From Rhodothalassium salexigens DSM 2132 (lineage in GTDB: Bacteria; Pseudomonadota; Alphaproteobacteria; Sphingomonadales; Rhodothalassiaceae), in the NCBI RefSeq assembly GCF_004341375.1, contig NZ_SLXO01000007.1:1-64000 (forward strand): a DNA stretch of 64,000 nt. Reading direction: 5' to 3'. Made by a program: the position numbers and the translations under genes. This document shows, one piece after another, positions 36,484-48,451 of this stretch. The notes beneath the pieces were generated by a model. That model was given only the letters and a program-made list of their open reading frames with translations. It was not told where the DNA came from and did not search any database. Each line of letters starts with the position of its first letter. The stretch's first letter is position 1.

Positions 36484-37263
36484 ATGGCCGAATTCACCCT
36501 GCCCAAAGGCTCGCGCGTCAAAAAGGGGCGCACCTTCCCCGCGCCTGAAGGCGCCACCAACACCAAGCGGTTCCACATCTATCGCTGGGACCCCGACGTC
36601 GGCGGCAATCCGCGCATGGACACCTACACGGTGGACCTGGACGAGTGCGGCCCGATGGTCCTGGACGCGGTGATCAAGATCAAGAACGAGATCGACCCGA
36701 CGCTGACCTTCCGCCGGTCGTGCCGCGAAGGCGTGTGCGGGTCGTGCGCCATGAACATCAACGGCACCAACTCGCTCGCCTGCACCACGCCCATCGAGGA
36801 CTTCAAGGGCGACGTGATGGTCAATCCGCTGCCCCACCAGCATGTGGTCAAGGACCTGGTGCCCGACCTCAGCACCTTCTATGCCCAGTACAATCTGATC
36901 CAGCCATGGATTCAGACCGACACGCCGGCGCCGACCCAGGAGCGCCTGCAATCGCGCGAAGACCGCGCCAAGCTCGACGGGCTTTACGAGTGCATCTTGT
37001 GCGCCTGCTGCTCCACCTCGTGTCCGAGCTATTGGTGGAACGGCGACAAGTATCTGGGCCCGGCGGCGCTGTTGCAGGCCTATCGCTGGCTGGTGGACAG
37101 CCGCGACGAAGCCACCGGCGAACGGCTCGACATGCTCGAAGATCCGTTCCGGCTTTACCGCTGCCACACGATCATGAACTGCGCCAATGTCTGCCCCAAG
37201 GGGCTGAACCCGGCCAAGGCGATCGCCGAAATCAAGAAGATGATGCTCGAACGCCAGTTCTGA
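36484..37263 (+). CDS. sdhB: Succinate dehydrogenase iron-sulfur subunit (SdhB)
   Basis: Carries electrons from SdhA to quinone through three Fe-S clusters. The 259-residue protein has the [2Fe-2S] motif [12 protein letters not shown], the [4Fe-4S] motif [16 protein letters not shown], and the [3Fe-4S] motif [19 protein letters not shown]. The ATG at 36484 follows GAGGGG. It is the last sdh gene and ends just before a hairpin shared with the convergent chemoreceptor gene. No unusual residue is seen. Confidence 0.97.
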   Translation: MAEFTLPKGSRVKKGRTFPAPEGATNTKRFHIYRWDPDVGGNPRMDTYTVDLDECGPMVLDAVIKIKNEIDPTLTFRRSCREGVCGSCAMNINGTNSLACTTPIEDFKGDVMVNPLPHQHVVKDLVPDLSTFYAQYNLIQPWIQTDTPAPTQERLQSREDRAKLDGLYECILCACCSTSCPSYWWNGDKYLGPAALLQAYRWLVDSRDEATGERLDMLEDPFRLYRCHTIMNCANVCPKGLNPAKAIAEIKKMMLERQF

Positions 37264-37285
37264 GCCACCGCCCGCGCCCAACCCG

Positions 37286-37324
37286 ACGGCCGGACCGCGT
37301 ACGCCCGCGGCCGGCCGTTCGTTT
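37286..37324. terminator. Hairpin terminator between convergent sdhB and the chemoreceptor gene
   Basis: ACGGCCGG (37286-37293) pairs with CCGGCCGT (37311-37318), and inside it CCGCG pairs with CGCGG across one bulged A, giving about 13 bp. TCGTTT follows at 37319-37324. It lies directly after sdhB and overlaps the end of the opposite gene, so it probably ends both transcripts. Confidence 0.55.
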
Positions 37325-39083
37325 AGCTGAGGTCGCGCACGAACGCGTCGACCGCGGTGCGCAGATCCTCGGCCAACCGGCCCAGACTGTCGGCGGCATT
37401 GGCACATTCGGTGCTGGCGCCAAGCGCGGTGTTGGCACCGGCGCGCATCGCCTCCATACGATCGGTCAGTTGCTGCGTGTTGGACTGGGTTTCGGTCATG
37501 GTCCGGGCGATCTCCTGGGTCGAAGCGTCCTGTTCGCTGGTTGCCCCGGTGATCGCCTGCGCCTCGCTGTCGATATCGGCGATCGTCCCGTGCATCGACC
37601 CGATGGCGGTCACCGCCTCGCCCGTCGCCGCCCGCATCGCTGCCACCTGGGCACGGATTTCCTCGGTCGCCCGGGCGGTCTGACCGGCCAGAGCCTTGAC
37701 CTCGCCGGCGACCACGGCGAAGCCCTTGCCGGCCTCCCCCGCCCGGGCCGCCTCGATGGTGGCATTGAGCGCCAGCAGGTTGGTCTGTTCGGCCACGTCC
37801 TGGATCAGGCCGACCACCTCGGTGATGCGCTCGCCCGCTTCACTCAGCCGGGTCATGCCGCTATTGGTGCGCTCGCCTTGCGCGACAGCGTCGGCGGCCG
37901 ACTGGCTCGCCTTGTCGGTGCGCTCGGAAATCTCGCGGGTCGACGCCGCCAATTCCTCCACCGCCGCTGACACCGTACTGACCGCTTCGGAAGTCTGACG
38001 CCCCAGGGTGGCCGTGGTTTCGGCCGCCTCGGCATTGTCCTGGACATAGCTTTGCAAGGTGGCGACCTCGCCGGCCATGCCGCTGCTGGCCTCGACCACC
38101 CGTTCGACGATGGTGCGAACCCGGCTTTCGAACGCCGTCACCAAGCGCTGCAATTCGGCCTCGCGATCGCGGCGGGCCTGCTCGGCCTGATCGGCCTCGC
38201 GCGCCTGCTGCTCGGCCTCGCGGGCGCGCTGTTCCTGCAACCGCTCCGCCTCGGCCGCGCGCATCCGCTCCTCAGACAGGCGGTTTTCGCGCTCCACGCG
38301 CCGGGCCTCGATGGCGCTGTCCTTGAACAAGGCCGCAGCGCGCGCCATAGCTCCCAGATCGTCGCGTCGGTCGGTATCGGGCACCGGGGTGTCGAGCGCG
38401 CCCTCGCTCAACCGGGTCATCGCCCGGCTCAGCGCCAGCACCCGCCCCTGCACGGCGCGCGACAGCCAGACCAGACATCCGCCGGCGATCGCCGCCACCA
38501 GCCCGACCCAGGCGAAGATCCGCCGCAGCGCCGCCGCAGTCTGGGCATCCAGGTCGTCGATGTAAAATCCGGTGCCGACCACCCAGTCCCAGTCCGCTAC
38601 CCGCACCACATGGGACAGTTTGGGCAGCGGTTCGGTCTCGCCCGGACGTGGGAAATGATATTGCACGAATCCCCGCCCATCGCGCCGCGCCACATCCACA
38701 AACGCCAGGAAGATTCGCTTGCCCAAGGCGTCCTCAAACGTCGATTGATCGGTCTGGTTGATCGCGTCGCTGGGGTGGTACACGATGAAAGCATCCAGAT
38801 CGTTGATCCAGAAATAATTACTGCCCTCGTAATTGAGCGCGGCCACCGCCGTGATCGCTTGACGCTGTGCTTCCGAGCGGCTCAAGGCGCCCGCGCGTTC
38901 AAGCGACCGATAACGGTCGATTGTCGACACCGCAACGTCGGTCAGGGCTTGAAGTCGGGCTTGACGATCGCCCAACATATCGTCGCGCAGCGGTAAGACG
39001 GCGAGCAGAGCCACCGCCACCAGCGACACGAGCGACACAACCGTAAGCAGTGTCAGTGCACCACGGATCGAAGGTCGACGCAT
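37323..39083 (-). CDS. Methyl-accepting chemotaxis protein with single-Cache sensor
   Basis: A 586-residue chemoreceptor. One N-terminal helix ([21 protein letters not shown]), then a periplasmic sCache_2-type sensor ([25 protein letters not shown] ... [15 protein letters not shown], given in part), a second helix ([19 protein letters not shown]), a HAMP domain, an Arg/Glu-rich coiled coil, and the signalling domain with the hairpin tip [22 protein letters not shown] (given in part, tip core [18 protein letters not shown]). It would bind a small organic molecule and signal to CheA/CheW. Placed opposite to and between sdhB and zapE. A similar coiled coil occurs in the second receptor at 55388-57661. 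Confidence 0.93.
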   Translation of the reverse strand: MRRPSIRGALTLLTVVSLVSLVAVALLAVLPLRDDMLGDRQARLQALTDVAVSTIDRYRSLERAGALSRSEAQRQAITAVAALNYEGSNYFWINDLDAFIVYHPSDAINQTDQSTFEDALGKRIFLAFVDVARRDGRGFVQYHFPRPGETEPLPKLSHVVRVADWDWVVGTGFYIDDLDAQTAAALRRIFAWVGLVAAIAGGCLVWLSRAVQGRVLALSRAMTRLSEGALDTPVPDTDRRDDLGAMARAAALFKDSAIEARRVERENRLSEERMRAAEAERLQEQRAREAEQQAREADQAEQARRDREAELQRLVTAFESRVRTIVERVVEASSGMAGEVATLQSYVQDNAEAAETTATLGRQTSEAVSTVSAAVEELAASTREISERTDKASQSAADAVAQGERTNSGMTRLSEAGERITEVVGLIQDVAEQTNLLALNATIEAARAGEAGKGFAVVAGEVKALAGQTARATEEIRAQVAAMRAATGEAVTAIGSMHGTIADIDSEAQAITGATSEQDASTQEIARTMTETQSNTQQLTDRMEAMRAGANTALGASTECANAADSLGRLAEDLRTAVDAFVRDLS

Positions 39084-39291
39084 GGACAGGAAACTCCAGG
39101 GCAGCGCAAGAACTGACTATCGAAATCTTGTCACGCCCTGGACATACGCCCCCCCCGGTTAAGAGGACTTTAAAACGCCCGGCGCCGGTGGCCGTGCGCG
39201 CCCGTTCGGCGCGCTGGCGGGCGTCGAAATCCCTGGCCCCAAGCCCTGTCGCGTCCCATATATTCGCCCATTGACCAGCCGTTCGACGACG

Positions 39292-39306
39292 AAGGAGTTC
39301 ACCTTG
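39292..39306 (+). promoter_or_regulatory. Ribosome binding site that decides a TTG start for zapE
   Basis: AAGGAG at 39292-39297 is followed after 6 nt by TTG at 39304-39306, an ideal spacing. The upstream in-frame start (a TTG at 39271) has no such site. This fixes the zapE start at 39304 and makes it a rare-start gene. Confidence 0.75.
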
Positions 39307-40521
39307 TACAGTGCGACCGCGCCGCGTGCCTCGGCGCCCGAAGACCCCGGCCCATTGGCGGCCTATCGAGCCTTGGTGGCAGCCGGCGACCTGCACCCGG
39401 ACCCGGCCCAGGAGCAGGTGGCCCGGCGGCTCGAACGGCTGTATCGCGCGATCGACAGCTACCCCGCGCCGCGGCGCCGGACCCTCGACCAGAAGATCTG
39501 GCGGCGGCTGACCTTTCTGGCACGCAAGACCTCGGCGCCGCGGGGTCTTTATCTGTGGGGCGGCGTCGGGCGCGGCAAGTCGATGCTGATGGACCTGATG
39601 TTCGAGACCGCGCCGACGCCGCACAAGCGCCGGGTGCACTTTCACGAATTCATGGCCGAGGTGCACGACCGCATGACCCGGTGGCGCCGCCTGTCGCCCA
39701 AGGAGCGCGCGCAACTGGCCGGCACCACCGAGGACGATCCGATCCCGCCGGTCGCCCACCAGATCGCCCAGGATCTGTGCCTTTTGTGCTTCGACGAGAT
39801 GCAGGTCAACGACGTGGCCGACGCCATGATCCTGGGCCGGCTGTTCGAAGAGTTGCTCGACCGCGGCGTGGTCATGGTCATCACCTCCAACCGGCCGCCC
39901 GACGACCTTTATCAGGACGGTCTCAACCGGCAATTGTTCCTGCCGGCCATCGACCTGTTGAATGAGCGGTTGGATGTGGAGACGCTGAACGGTCCCACCG
40001 ACTATCGGCTCAATCGCCTGAGCGGCCTGAACACCTATCTCCATCCACTCACCGACGCCAATACCGACACCATGCGCCATGCCTTTTTCCGCATGACCGA
40101 CCGGTCGATCGACGACGCCGACCAGGTGCCGACCGAGACCTTGACGGTGCAGGGCCGCGAGGTGTTCGTGCCCAAGTCGGCGCGCGGGGTGGCGGTGTTC
40201 AGCTTCAAGCGCCTGTGCGCCAACCCGCTCGGCGCGGCCGACTATCTGGCCATCGCGCGCCGCTTTCACACCGTTTTCATCGTCGGCATCCCCATTATGG
40301 GCCCCGAAAAACGCAATGAGGCCAAGCGCTTCGTTACCCTGATCGACGCGCTTTACGACCAGGGCGTCAAGCTGTTCGCGCTCGCCGAAGCACCGCCTCA
40401 GGATCTCTACCCCCAGGGCGACGGCACGTTCGAGTTCGAGCGCACCGTGTCGCGGCTCATGGCCATGCAATCGCAGGCATATCTGCGCTGCGGTCACGGC
40501 GGCGTCGACCCCGACGACTGA
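39304..40521 (+). CDS. zapE: Cell division protein ZapE (AFG1-like ATPase)
   Basis: A 405-residue P-loop ATPase of the AFG1/ZapE family. Walker A is GGVGRGKSMLMDL, the Walker B-like segment is LLCFDEMQVNDVADAM, followed by VITSNRPPDDLYQDGLNRQLFLPAIDLL (landmarks) and the C-terminal FSFKRLCANPLGAADYLAIARRF. In bacteria ZapE interacts with FtsZ under stress; mitochondrial AFG1 works in respiratory-protein quality control. The TTG start at 39304 is preceded by a perfect AAGGAG. Placement just before mdh and after sdhCDAB is a recurrent alphaproteobacterial arrangement. Its stop is about 200 bp before mdh. Confidence 0.94.
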   Translation: MYSATAPRASAPEDPGPLAAYRALVAAGDLHPDPAQEQVARRLERLYRAIDSYPAPRRRTLDQKIWRRLTFLARKTSAPRGLYLWGGVGRGKSMLMDLMFETAPTPHKRRVHFHEFMAEVHDRMTRWRRLSPKERAQLAGTTEDDPIPPVAHQIAQDLCLLCFDEMQVNDVADAMILGRLFEELLDRGVVMVITSNRPPDDLYQDGLNRQLFLPAIDLLNERLDVETLNGPTDYRLNRLSGLNTYLHPLTDANTDTMRHAFFRMTDRSIDDADQVPTETLTVQGREVFVPKSARGVAVFSFKRLCANPLGAADYLAIARRFHTVFIVGIPIMGPEKRNEAKRFVTLIDALYDQGVKLFALAEAPPQDLYPQGDGTFEFERTVSRLMAMQSQAYLRCGHGGVDPDD

Positions 40522-40606
40522 CCGCTACGGGTCGGCCCCGACCCGTGCATCGACCGCCGCGCCGCCCCGCACGGCGCGGCGGTCGCCTGCGACTTTTATC
40601 GAATAA

Positions 40607-41677
<1,071 letters not shown>

Positions 41678-41711
41678 CGCCCGCCGCTGAACCAGACCGA
41701 GGATCATCGCG

Positions 41712-42878
41712 ATGAACATTCACGAGTATCAGGCCAAGGCGCTGCTGAAGGAGTACGGCGCGCCCGTGCTCGGCGGCGGCGTCGCCTACACGCCGAGCGA
41801 AGCCGTCGAACGCGCCAAGGCCCTGGGCGGCCCGGTGTGGGTGGTCAAGGCGCAAATCCACGCCGGCGGCCGCGGCAAGGCCGGCGGCGTCAAGGTGGTC
41901 AAGTCGCTTGAAGAGGTGGAGGCGGTGGCCAAGGAGTTGCTTGGCAAAACCCTGGTCACCCACCAGACCGGCCCCGAGGGCAAGGAAGTGCGCCGGCTGT
42001 TCGTCGAGGACGGCTGCCGGATCGCCAATGAGCTCTATCTGTCGATGCTGATCGACCGCGCCACCGGCCAGGTGGCGATCGTGGCGTCGAGCGAGGGCGG
42101 CATGGACATCGAGGACGTGGCCGCCGCCACCCCCGAGAAGATCATGACCGTGCAGATCGACCCGGTGACCGGGCTGCAACCGTTCCATGCGCGCAAGGTG
42201 GCGTTCGGGCTCGGCCTGACCGGCAAGGCCGCCAAGGCGTGCATCAAGGTGGTGCAGTCGCTCTATGCCGCGTTCATCGCCAAGGACGCCGCGCTGGTGG
42301 AGATCAACCCGCTGGTGGTCACCGAGGACGACGATGTGGTGGTCCTGGACGCCAAGATGAGCTTCGACGGCAATGCGCTGTTCCGCCACGAGAAGGTGCG
42401 CGAGTTGCGCGACGAGTCGGAGGAGGACCCGGCCGAGGTGCGGGCCAGCCAGCACGAGCTGAACTATATCCGCCTCGACGGCAATATCGGCTGCATGGTC
42501 AACGGCGCCGGGCTGGCCATGGCGACCATGGACATCATCAAGCTGCAAGGCGGCGCGCCGGCCAACTTCCTCGACGTCGGCGGCGGGGCGACCAAGGAAC
42601 GGGTCACCGAAGCGTTCAAGATCATCCTGTCGGACGAAAATGTCGAAGGTATTCTCGTTAACATTTTCGGCGGCATTATGCGCTGTGACGTGATCGCCGA
42701 CGGGGTGATCGCGGCGGCACGCGAGGTGCAGCTCGCCGTGCCCCTGGTGGTGCGCCTGGAAGGGACCAATGTGGAAATCGGCAAGCAAAAGCTGGCCGAA
42801 AGCGGCCTCGCCATCGAGCCGGCCGACGATCTGAACGATGCCGCCGCCAAGGTGGTCAAAGCGGTGCGGGAGTCTTAA
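41712..42878 (+). CDS. sucC: Succinyl-CoA synthetase beta subunit (ADP-forming)
   Basis: With SucD it makes ATP from succinyl-CoA. The 388-residue protein has the ATP-grasp start [19 protein letters not shown], the nucleotide-binding [18 protein letters not shown], the metal-binding [16 protein letters not shown], and the C-terminal [16 protein letters not shown] and [13 protein letters not shown]. Length and motifs are normal. It starts 35 bp after mdh and ends 3 bp before sucD, so it is part of the same operon. Confidence 0.97.
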   Translation: MNIHEYQAKALLKEYGAPVLGGGVAYTPSEAVERAKALGGPVWVVKAQIHAGGRGKAGGVKVVKSLEEVEAVAKELLGKTLVTHQTGPEGKEVRRLFVEDGCRIANELYLSMLIDRATGQVAIVASSEGGMDIEDVAAATPEKIMTVQIDPVTGLQPFHARKVAFGLGLTGKAAKACIKVVQSLYAAFIAKDAALVEINPLVVTEDDDVVVLDAKMSFDGNALFRHEKVRELRDESEEDPAEVRASQHELNYIRLDGNIGCMVNGAGLAMATMDIIKLQGGAPANFLDVGGGATKERVTEAFKIILSDENVEGILVNIFGGIMRCDVIADGVIAAAREVQLAVPLVVRLEGTNVEIGKQKLAESGLAIEPADDLNDAAAKVVKAVRES

Positions 42879-42881
42879 GCC

Positions 42882-43757
42882 ATGGCCATCCTCGTCGACA
42901 AAGACACCAAGGTGATCTGTCAGGGCTTCACCGGCGCCCAGGGCACCTTCCATTCCGAACAGGCGATCGCCTACGGCACCCAGATGGTCGGCGGCGTCAC
43001 GCCCGGCAAGGGCGGCACCAAGCACCTGGACCTGCCGGTGTTCAACACCGTCGCCGACGCCCGCGACGCCACCGGGGCCAATGCCAGCGTGATCTATGTG
43101 CCGCCGGCGTTCGCCGCCGACGCGATCCTGGAAGCCATCGACGCCGGCATCGAGTTGATCGTCACCATCACCGAGGGCATCCCGGTGCTCGACATGGTGA
43201 CCGTCAAGCGCGCGCTCAAAGGCAGCAATTCGCGCCTGATCGGCCCCAACTGCCCCGGCGTCATCACCCCCGACGCCTGCAAGATCGGCATCCAGCCCGG
43301 CCATATCCACAAAAAGGGCAAGGTGGGGATTGTTTCCCGCTCGGGCACGCTCACCTATGAAGCGGTCGCACAGACCACGGCGGCCGGGCTTGGCCAGTCC
43401 ACCTGCGTGGGCATCGGCGGCGACCCGGTCAATGGCACCAGCTTCATCGACGTGCTGTCCCTGTTCCTGGACGACGACGAGACGGAGGCGATCATCATGA
43501 TCGGCGAGATCGGCGGCTCGGCCGAAGAAGAGGCCGCCGCCTTCCTGGCCCAGCACCCGGTCAAGAAACCGACCGTCGGCTTCATCGCCGGGCGCACCGC
43601 GCCGCCGGGGCGGACCATGGGCCATGCCGGTGCGATCGTCTCGGGCGGCAAGGGCGGCGCCGAAGACAAGCTGGCGGCCATGCGCAAGGCCGGCATCACC
43701 GTGGCGGACAGCCCGGCGTCGCTGGGCACCACGCTACTCGACACCATGAGACATTAG
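42882..43757 (+). CDS. sucD: Succinyl-CoA synthetase alpha subunit (SucD)
   Basis: The CoA-binding and phosphohistidine-bearing subunit of succinyl-CoA synthetase. The 291-residue protein shows [20 protein letters not shown] (CoA-binding), [27 protein letters not shown], and the phosphorylated His248 in [17 protein letters not shown]. It begins 3 bp after the sucC stop and is followed after 65 bp by sucA. Confidence 0.97.
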   Translation: MAILVDKDTKVICQGFTGAQGTFHSEQAIAYGTQMVGGVTPGKGGTKHLDLPVFNTVADARDATGANASVIYVPPAFAADAILEAIDAGIELIVTITEGIPVLDMVTVKRALKGSNSRLIGPNCPGVITPDACKIGIQPGHIHKKGKVGIVSRSGTLTYEAVAQTTAAGLGQSTCVGIGGDPVNGTSFIDVLSLFLDDDETEAIIMIGEIGGSAEEEAAAFLAQHPVKKPTVGFIAGRTAPPGRTMGHAGAIVSGGKGGAEDKLAAMRKAGITVADSPASLGTTLLDTMRH

Positions 43758-43822
43758 AGGCGGTAAACGGGGACGCGCGGCCCCGCCCCCGAACGGGGTC
43801 GCCCGCGTCCGAGAAAGGCACC

Positions 43823-46777
43823 ATGGCACTGGATCACGATCCACAGGAGGCCCTCGAAGGAGTATCCTCCACCTTCGTCGAAAACCTGTATCAACGGTAT
43901 GGCGACGACCCCGACGCCGTCGGCGAGGATTGGAGGGCTGTGTTCTCCCACCTCGAAGACGGCGCCGCCCGGGCGGCGGCCCAGGGGCCCAGTTGGGCCC
44001 GGCACGACGACTGGCCGCCCAGCCCCGACGACGACTGGACCGCCGGGCTCGACCCGACCCGGATGACACCCGAGCCCAAGCCCCGGGCGACCGAGACCCC
44101 GGCCAAGGCAGCGGCCGCCGCCGCCGGCCCATCGCCCGCCGAAGTGCGCGCCGCGACGCTCGATTCGATCCGGGCGCTGATGATGATCCGTGTCTATCGG
44201 GTGCGCGGTCACCTGATCGCCGACCTCGACCCGCTGCGGCTCGAAGAGCCCCTGCACAACCCCGAGCTCGACCCCGAGAGCTACGGTTTCGGCCCCCAGG
44301 ACCGCAACCGGCCGATCTTCATCGACAATGTGCTCGGGCTTGAAACCGCGACCATGGACGAGATCGTGGCGATCCTGCGCCGCACCTACTGCGCGTCGGT
44401 GGGCGTCGAGTTCATGCACATCAACGAGCCCGAGGAAAAGGCCTGGATTCAGCAGAAGATCGAGGGCCGCGAGAAAGAGATCCAGTTCACCGTCGAGGGC
44501 AAGCGCGCGATCCTGAAAAAGCTGATCGAGGCCGCCCATTTCGAGACCTTCCTGGCGAAGAAATACATCGGCACCAAGCGCTTCGGCCTCGACGGCGCGG
44601 AAGCGATCATCCCGGCGCTCGAAGGCATCATCAAGACCGGCGGCCAGCACGGGCTGAAGGAGATCGTCCTCGGCATGCCGCACCGCGGCCGGCTCAACGT
44701 GCTCGCCAATGTGATGCTCAAGCCGTTCCAGCAGATCTTCCACGAGTTCCAGGGCGGTACCCACCACCCCGAGGACGTGGAGGGCTCGGGCGACGTGAAG
44801 TACCATCTGGGCACCTCGGCGGACCGCGAGTTCGACGGCAATGTGGTGCACATGTCGCTGACCGCCAACCCCTCGCACCTGGAAGCGGTCGACCCGGTGG
44901 TGCTGGGCAAGGCGCGCGCCAAGCTCACCCAGCGCGGCGACCACAGCCAGGAGCAGGTGTTGTCGCTGCTGCTGCACGGCGACGCCGCCTTCTCGGGCCA
45001 GGGCCTGGTGGCCGAGTGTTTCTCGTTCTCGGGCCTGCGCGGCTACCGCACCGGCGGCACCGTGCACTTCGTGGTCAACAACCAGATCGGCTTCACCACC
45101 AGCCCGATCTACGCGCGCTCGTCGCCCTACCCGTCCGACATGGCCAAGATCGTCCAGGCGCCGATCTTCCACGTCAATGGCGACGACCCCGAAGCGGTGG
45201 TCTATGCCACCAAGCTGGCCACCGAGTTCCGCCAGAAGTTCAAGCGCGACGTGGTGGTGGACATGTTCTGCTACCGCCGCTTCGGCCATAACGAGGCCGA
45301 CGAGCCGAGCTTCACCCAGCCCTTGATGTATGCGGCGATCCGCAACCACCCGCACGTGATCGACATCTACGCCAAGCGGCTGGTCGACGAGGGCGTGGTG
45401 ACCCGGGACGAGGTCGACGGCTGGGTGCGCGACTTCACCAACCTGCTGGAAGACGCCTTCGACGCGTCCAAGGACTTCCGCCCCAACCGCGCCGACTGGC
45501 TGGAAGGCCGCTGGCGGGGGCTGAAGCGCCCGCGCCTGGAGGAACGCCCGGCAGCCCGGCGCGCCGAAACCGGCGTCGACGCCGACACCCTGCGCCGGAT
45601 CGGCGACACGATCACCACGCTGCCCGAGACCTTCCACCCCCATAAGACGCTCAAGCGCATCCTCGGCGCCAAGGAGAAGATGTTCCACAGCGGCACCGGC
45701 TTCGACTGGGCGACCGCCGAGGCGCTGGCGTTCGGCAGCCTGCTCGACGAGGGCTATTGGGTGCGCCTGTCGGGCCAGGATTCCGGCCGCGGCACCTTCT
45801 CGCAGCGCCACGCGGTCTATGTGGACCAGAAGACCGAGGCCCGGCACATCCCGCTGCGCCACGTCAACAAGAAGGCCCATTTCGAGGTCCTGGACAGCCC
45901 GCTCAGCGAGTTCGGCGTGATGGGCTTCGAGTACGGCTTTTCGCTCGCCGAGCCCAATGCGCTGGTGCTGTGGGAGGCCCAGTTCGGCGACTTCGCCAAC
46001 GGCGCGCAGGTGATCATCGACCAATTCATCTCGTCGGCCGAGGTCAAGTGGCTGCGCATGTCGGGGATCGTGCTGCTGTTGCCCCACGGCTATGAAGGCC
46101 AGGGCCCCGAGCACAGTTCGGCGCGGCTGGAGCGCTTCCTGCAACTGTGCGCGGAAGACAATATGCAGGTCGCCAACTGCACCACGCCGGCGAACTATTT
46201 CCACATCCTGCGCCGGCAACTGCACCGCGACTTCCGCAAGCCGCTCGTGCTGATGACGCCCAAGTCGCTGTTGCGCCACAAGAAATGCGTGTCGAGCCTG
46301 GCCGAGATGGGGCCCGGCACGCAGTTCCACCGGGTGCTCTACGACGACGCCGACATGCAGCGCCATTCGACGCTCAAGCTGACCCAAGACGACCGCATGC
46401 GCCGGCTCGTGCTGTGCAGCGGCAAGGTCTATTTCGACCTGCTGGAAAAGCGCGACGAGGCCGACCTGACGGATGTCTATCTGGCCCGGGTGGAGCAACT
46501 CTACCCCTACCCCCACGAGGCGGTGCTGGAACTGCTGGAGCGGTTCGCCAATCTGGACAGCGTCGTCTGGTGCCAGGAGGAGCCCCAGAACATGGGCGCC
46601 TGGCGCTTCATCGAACCGTTGCTGGAAGAGACCATGACCCAGGCCGGCAGCAAGGCCGGGCGGCCGCGCTATGCCGGACGCAACGCCGCCGCCGCGACCG
46701 CCACGGGTCTGGCCTCCACCCACAAGCGCCAGCAGGACGAGCTGGTCGCGCAAGCACTCGATCTGACAAGGAGTTAA
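43823..46777 (+). CDS. sucA: 2-oxoglutarate dehydrogenase E1 component (SucA)
   Basis: The thiamine-diphosphate enzyme that decarboxylates 2-oxoglutarate and loads succinyl onto SucB. The 984-residue length is standard. It has the N-terminal SucB-binding peptide (STFVENLYQRYGDDPDAV), the substrate segments GMPHRGRLNVLANV and HLGTSADREFDG, the thiamine-binding HGDAAFSGQGLVAECFSFS, and the C-terminal VDQFISSAEVKW-like region (IIDQFISSAEVKWLRMSG) and RLEQLYPYP-type segment (VEQLYPYPHEAVLELL). All conserved parts are present. It starts 65 bp after sucD and ends 6 bp before sucB. Confidence 0.97.
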   Translation: MALDHDPQEALEGVSSTFVENLYQRYGDDPDAVGEDWRAVFSHLEDGAARAAAQGPSWARHDDWPPSPDDDWTAGLDPTRMTPEPKPRATETPAKAAAAAAGPSPAEVRAATLDSIRALMMIRVYRVRGHLIADLDPLRLEEPLHNPELDPESYGFGPQDRNRPIFIDNVLGLETATMDEIVAILRRTYCASVGVEFMHINEPEEKAWIQQKIEGREKEIQFTVEGKRAILKKLIEAAHFETFLAKKYIGTKRFGLDGAEAIIPALEGIIKTGGQHGLKEIVLGMPHRGRLNVLANVMLKPFQQIFHEFQGGTHHPEDVEGSGDVKYHLGTSADREFDGNVVHMSLTANPSHLEAVDPVVLGKARAKLTQRGDHSQEQVLSLLLHGDAAFSGQGLVAECFSFSGLRGYRTGGTVHFVVNNQIGFTTSPIYARSSPYPSDMAKIVQAPIFHVNGDDPEAVVYATKLATEFRQKFKRDVVVDMFCYRRFGHNEADEPSFTQPLMYAAIRNHPHVIDIYAKRLVDEGVVTRDEVDGWVRDFTNLLEDAFDASKDFRPNRADWLEGRWRGLKRPRLEERPAARRAETGVDADTLRRIGDTITTLPETFHPHKTLKRILGAKEKMFHSGTGFDWATAEALAFGSLLDEGYWVRLSGQDSGRGTFSQRHAVYVDQKTEARHIPLRHVNKKAHFEVLDSPLSEFGVMGFEYGFSLAEPNALVLWEAQFGDFANGAQVIIDQFISSAEVKWLRMSGIVLLLPHGYEGQGPEHSSARLERFLQLCAEDNMQVANCTTPANYFHILRRQLHRDFRKPLVLMTPKSLLRHKKCVSSLAEMGPGTQFHRVLYDDADMQRHSTLKLTQDDRMRRLVLCSGKVYFDLLEKRDEADLTDVYLARVEQLYPYPHEAVLELLERFANLDSVVWCQEEPQNMGAWRFIEPLLEETMTQAGSKAGRPRYAGRNAAAATATGLASTHKRQQDELVAQALDLTRS

Positions 46778-46783
46778 TCGTCC

Positions 46784-48451
46784 ATGGCTGAGGAAATCCG
46801 CGTGCCGGAACTGGGTGAGTCGGTCACCGAAGCGACCGTCGGCACCTGGCACAAACAAGTGGGCGACCCGGTCGAGGCCGACGAAGTGGTCGCCGAACTC
46901 GAAACCGACAAGGTGGCCATGGAAGTGACCGCGCCGGTGGCTGGGACGATCAGCGAACTGGTCGCCGCCGAAGGTGACACGGTGGAAGTGGGCGCGCTGA
47001 TCGCCCGGGTCGAGGCCGGCGACGGCAAGGCCGCCCAAGGCCAGGCGCAGACCAAGGCGCCAAGCCCGGCGCCCGCCGCCAAGGGCGATGGCCAAGGCGA
47101 GGATCAGGGCGAGGGTCAGGACGACCAAAAGCCCGGCGCCTCGAACGGCGGCGGCCGCGAGGTCGAGGTCACGATCCCGGAAATGGGCGAGTCGGTGACC
47201 GAGGGCGAATTGGGTTCGTGGCTCAAACAGGAAGGCGACCGGGTCGAGGCCGACGAGGCGATCGCCGAGGTGGAAACCGACAAGGCCGCCGCCGAGATCC
47301 CGTCGCCGGTGGCCGGCATCGTGGTCAGCCACCTGGTCGCCCAAGGCGCCAGCGTGGCGGTCGGCAGCGCCATCGCCGTGGTCCGCGAAGGCGCCACGGC
47401 CCAGCCCGCCACGACCCAGCCCGCCCCTGCCCCGGCGCCGAAAGCCGCCGCCAGCCAGGCCGCGACGCCAACGCCGAGCGACAAGCCGGCCGGTGCGGCG
47501 CGGTCGGCCAGCCGGGCGCCCAGTAGCCGCGGCCCAGCCCCAGACCAACACCCGGACCAACCCATGGCGCCGGCGGTGCGCCGGCTGGTCGACGAGTACA
47601 ACCTCGACCCGGCGTCGATCGCCGGCACCGGCAAGGACGGGCGCTTGACCAAGGGCGACGTGCTGACCGCGCTCGACCAGGGCACGGCGCGCAAGAAGGG
47701 CGCGGCCAAGGCGCCGGCGCCTGCCCCGGCGGCGGCCGCCGCCGGCCCGGCGCGGCCGGAAGAGCGCGTGCCGATGACCCGGCTGCGCAAGCGCATCGCC
47801 GAACGGCTGAAGGACGCGCAGAACACCGCCGCCATGCTGACCACGTACAACGACGTGGACATGACCGAGGTGAACAAGGCGCGCAAAGGCTATCGCGAGC
47901 TGTTCGAGAAGAAGCACGGCGTGCGGCTCGGCTTCATGTCGTTCTTCGTCAAGGCGTGCTGCCTGGCGCTGCGCGAGGTGCCGGCGGTCAATGCGCGCAT
48001 CGACGGCGACGAGATCGTCTATCATAACTATGCCGACATCGGCGTCGCCGTCTCGGCCCCGCAAGGGCTGATCGTGCCGATCCTGCGCAACGCGGAATCG
48101 CTGTCCTTCGCCGACACCGAAAAGACCATCGGCGATTTCGGCCGGCGGGCGCGCGACGGCAAGATCGGCGTCGCCGAAATGCGCGGCGGCACCTTCACCA
48201 TCTCCAATGGCGGTGTGTTCGGCTCGTTGATGTCGTCGCCGATCATCAACCCGCCGCAATCGGCGATCCTCGGCATGCACCGGATCGAGGAACGCCCGGT
48301 GGTCCGTCAGGGCCAGATCGTCGTGCGACCGATGATGTATCTTGCCCTCAGCTACGACCACCGCTTGATCGACGGGCGCGAAGCGGTCACCTTCCTGGTC
48401 CGCGTCAAGGACGCGATCGAGGACCCGAGCCGCCTGCTGCTCGACCTCTGA
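46784..48451 (+). CDS. sucB: 2-oxoglutarate dehydrogenase E2 (SucB) with two lipoyl domains
   Basis: Dihydrolipoamide succinyltransferase, the core of the complex. The 555-residue protein is longer than the usual 400 because it has two lipoyl domains: Lys43 in [11 protein letters not shown] and Lys167 in [11 protein letters not shown], joined by a charged Ala/Gly/Gln linker. The E3/E1-binding domain follows ([33 protein letters not shown] in part) and then the acyltransferase domain with [22 protein letters not shown] and the catalytic [13 protein letters not shown]. Linkers are Ala/Pro-rich. The two lipoyl domains are similar but not identical. It sits 6 bp after sucA, which supports 2-oxoglutarate rather than pyruvate specificity. 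Confidence 0.96.
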   Translation: MAEEIRVPELGESVTEATVGTWHKQVGDPVEADEVVAELETDKVAMEVTAPVAGTISELVAAEGDTVEVGALIARVEAGDGKAAQGQAQTKAPSPAPAAKGDGQGEDQGEGQDDQKPGASNGGGREVEVTIPEMGESVTEGELGSWLKQEGDRVEADEAIAEVETDKAAAEIPSPVAGIVVSHLVAQGASVAVGSAIAVVREGATAQPATTQPAPAPAPKAAASQAATPTPSDKPAGAARSASRAPSSRGPAPDQHPDQPMAPAVRRLVDEYNLDPASIAGTGKDGRLTKGDVLTALDQGTARKKGAAKAPAPAPAAAAAGPARPEERVPMTRLRKRIAERLKDAQNTAAMLTTYNDVDMTEVNKARKGYRELFEKKHGVRLGFMSFFVKACCLALREVPAVNARIDGDEIVYHNYADIGVAVSAPQGLIVPILRNAESLSFADTEKTIGDFGRRARDGKIGVAEMRGGTFTISNGGVFGSLMSSPIINPPQSAILGMHRIEERPVVRQGQIVVRPMMYLALSYDHRLIDGREAVTFLVRVKDAIEDPSRLLLDL

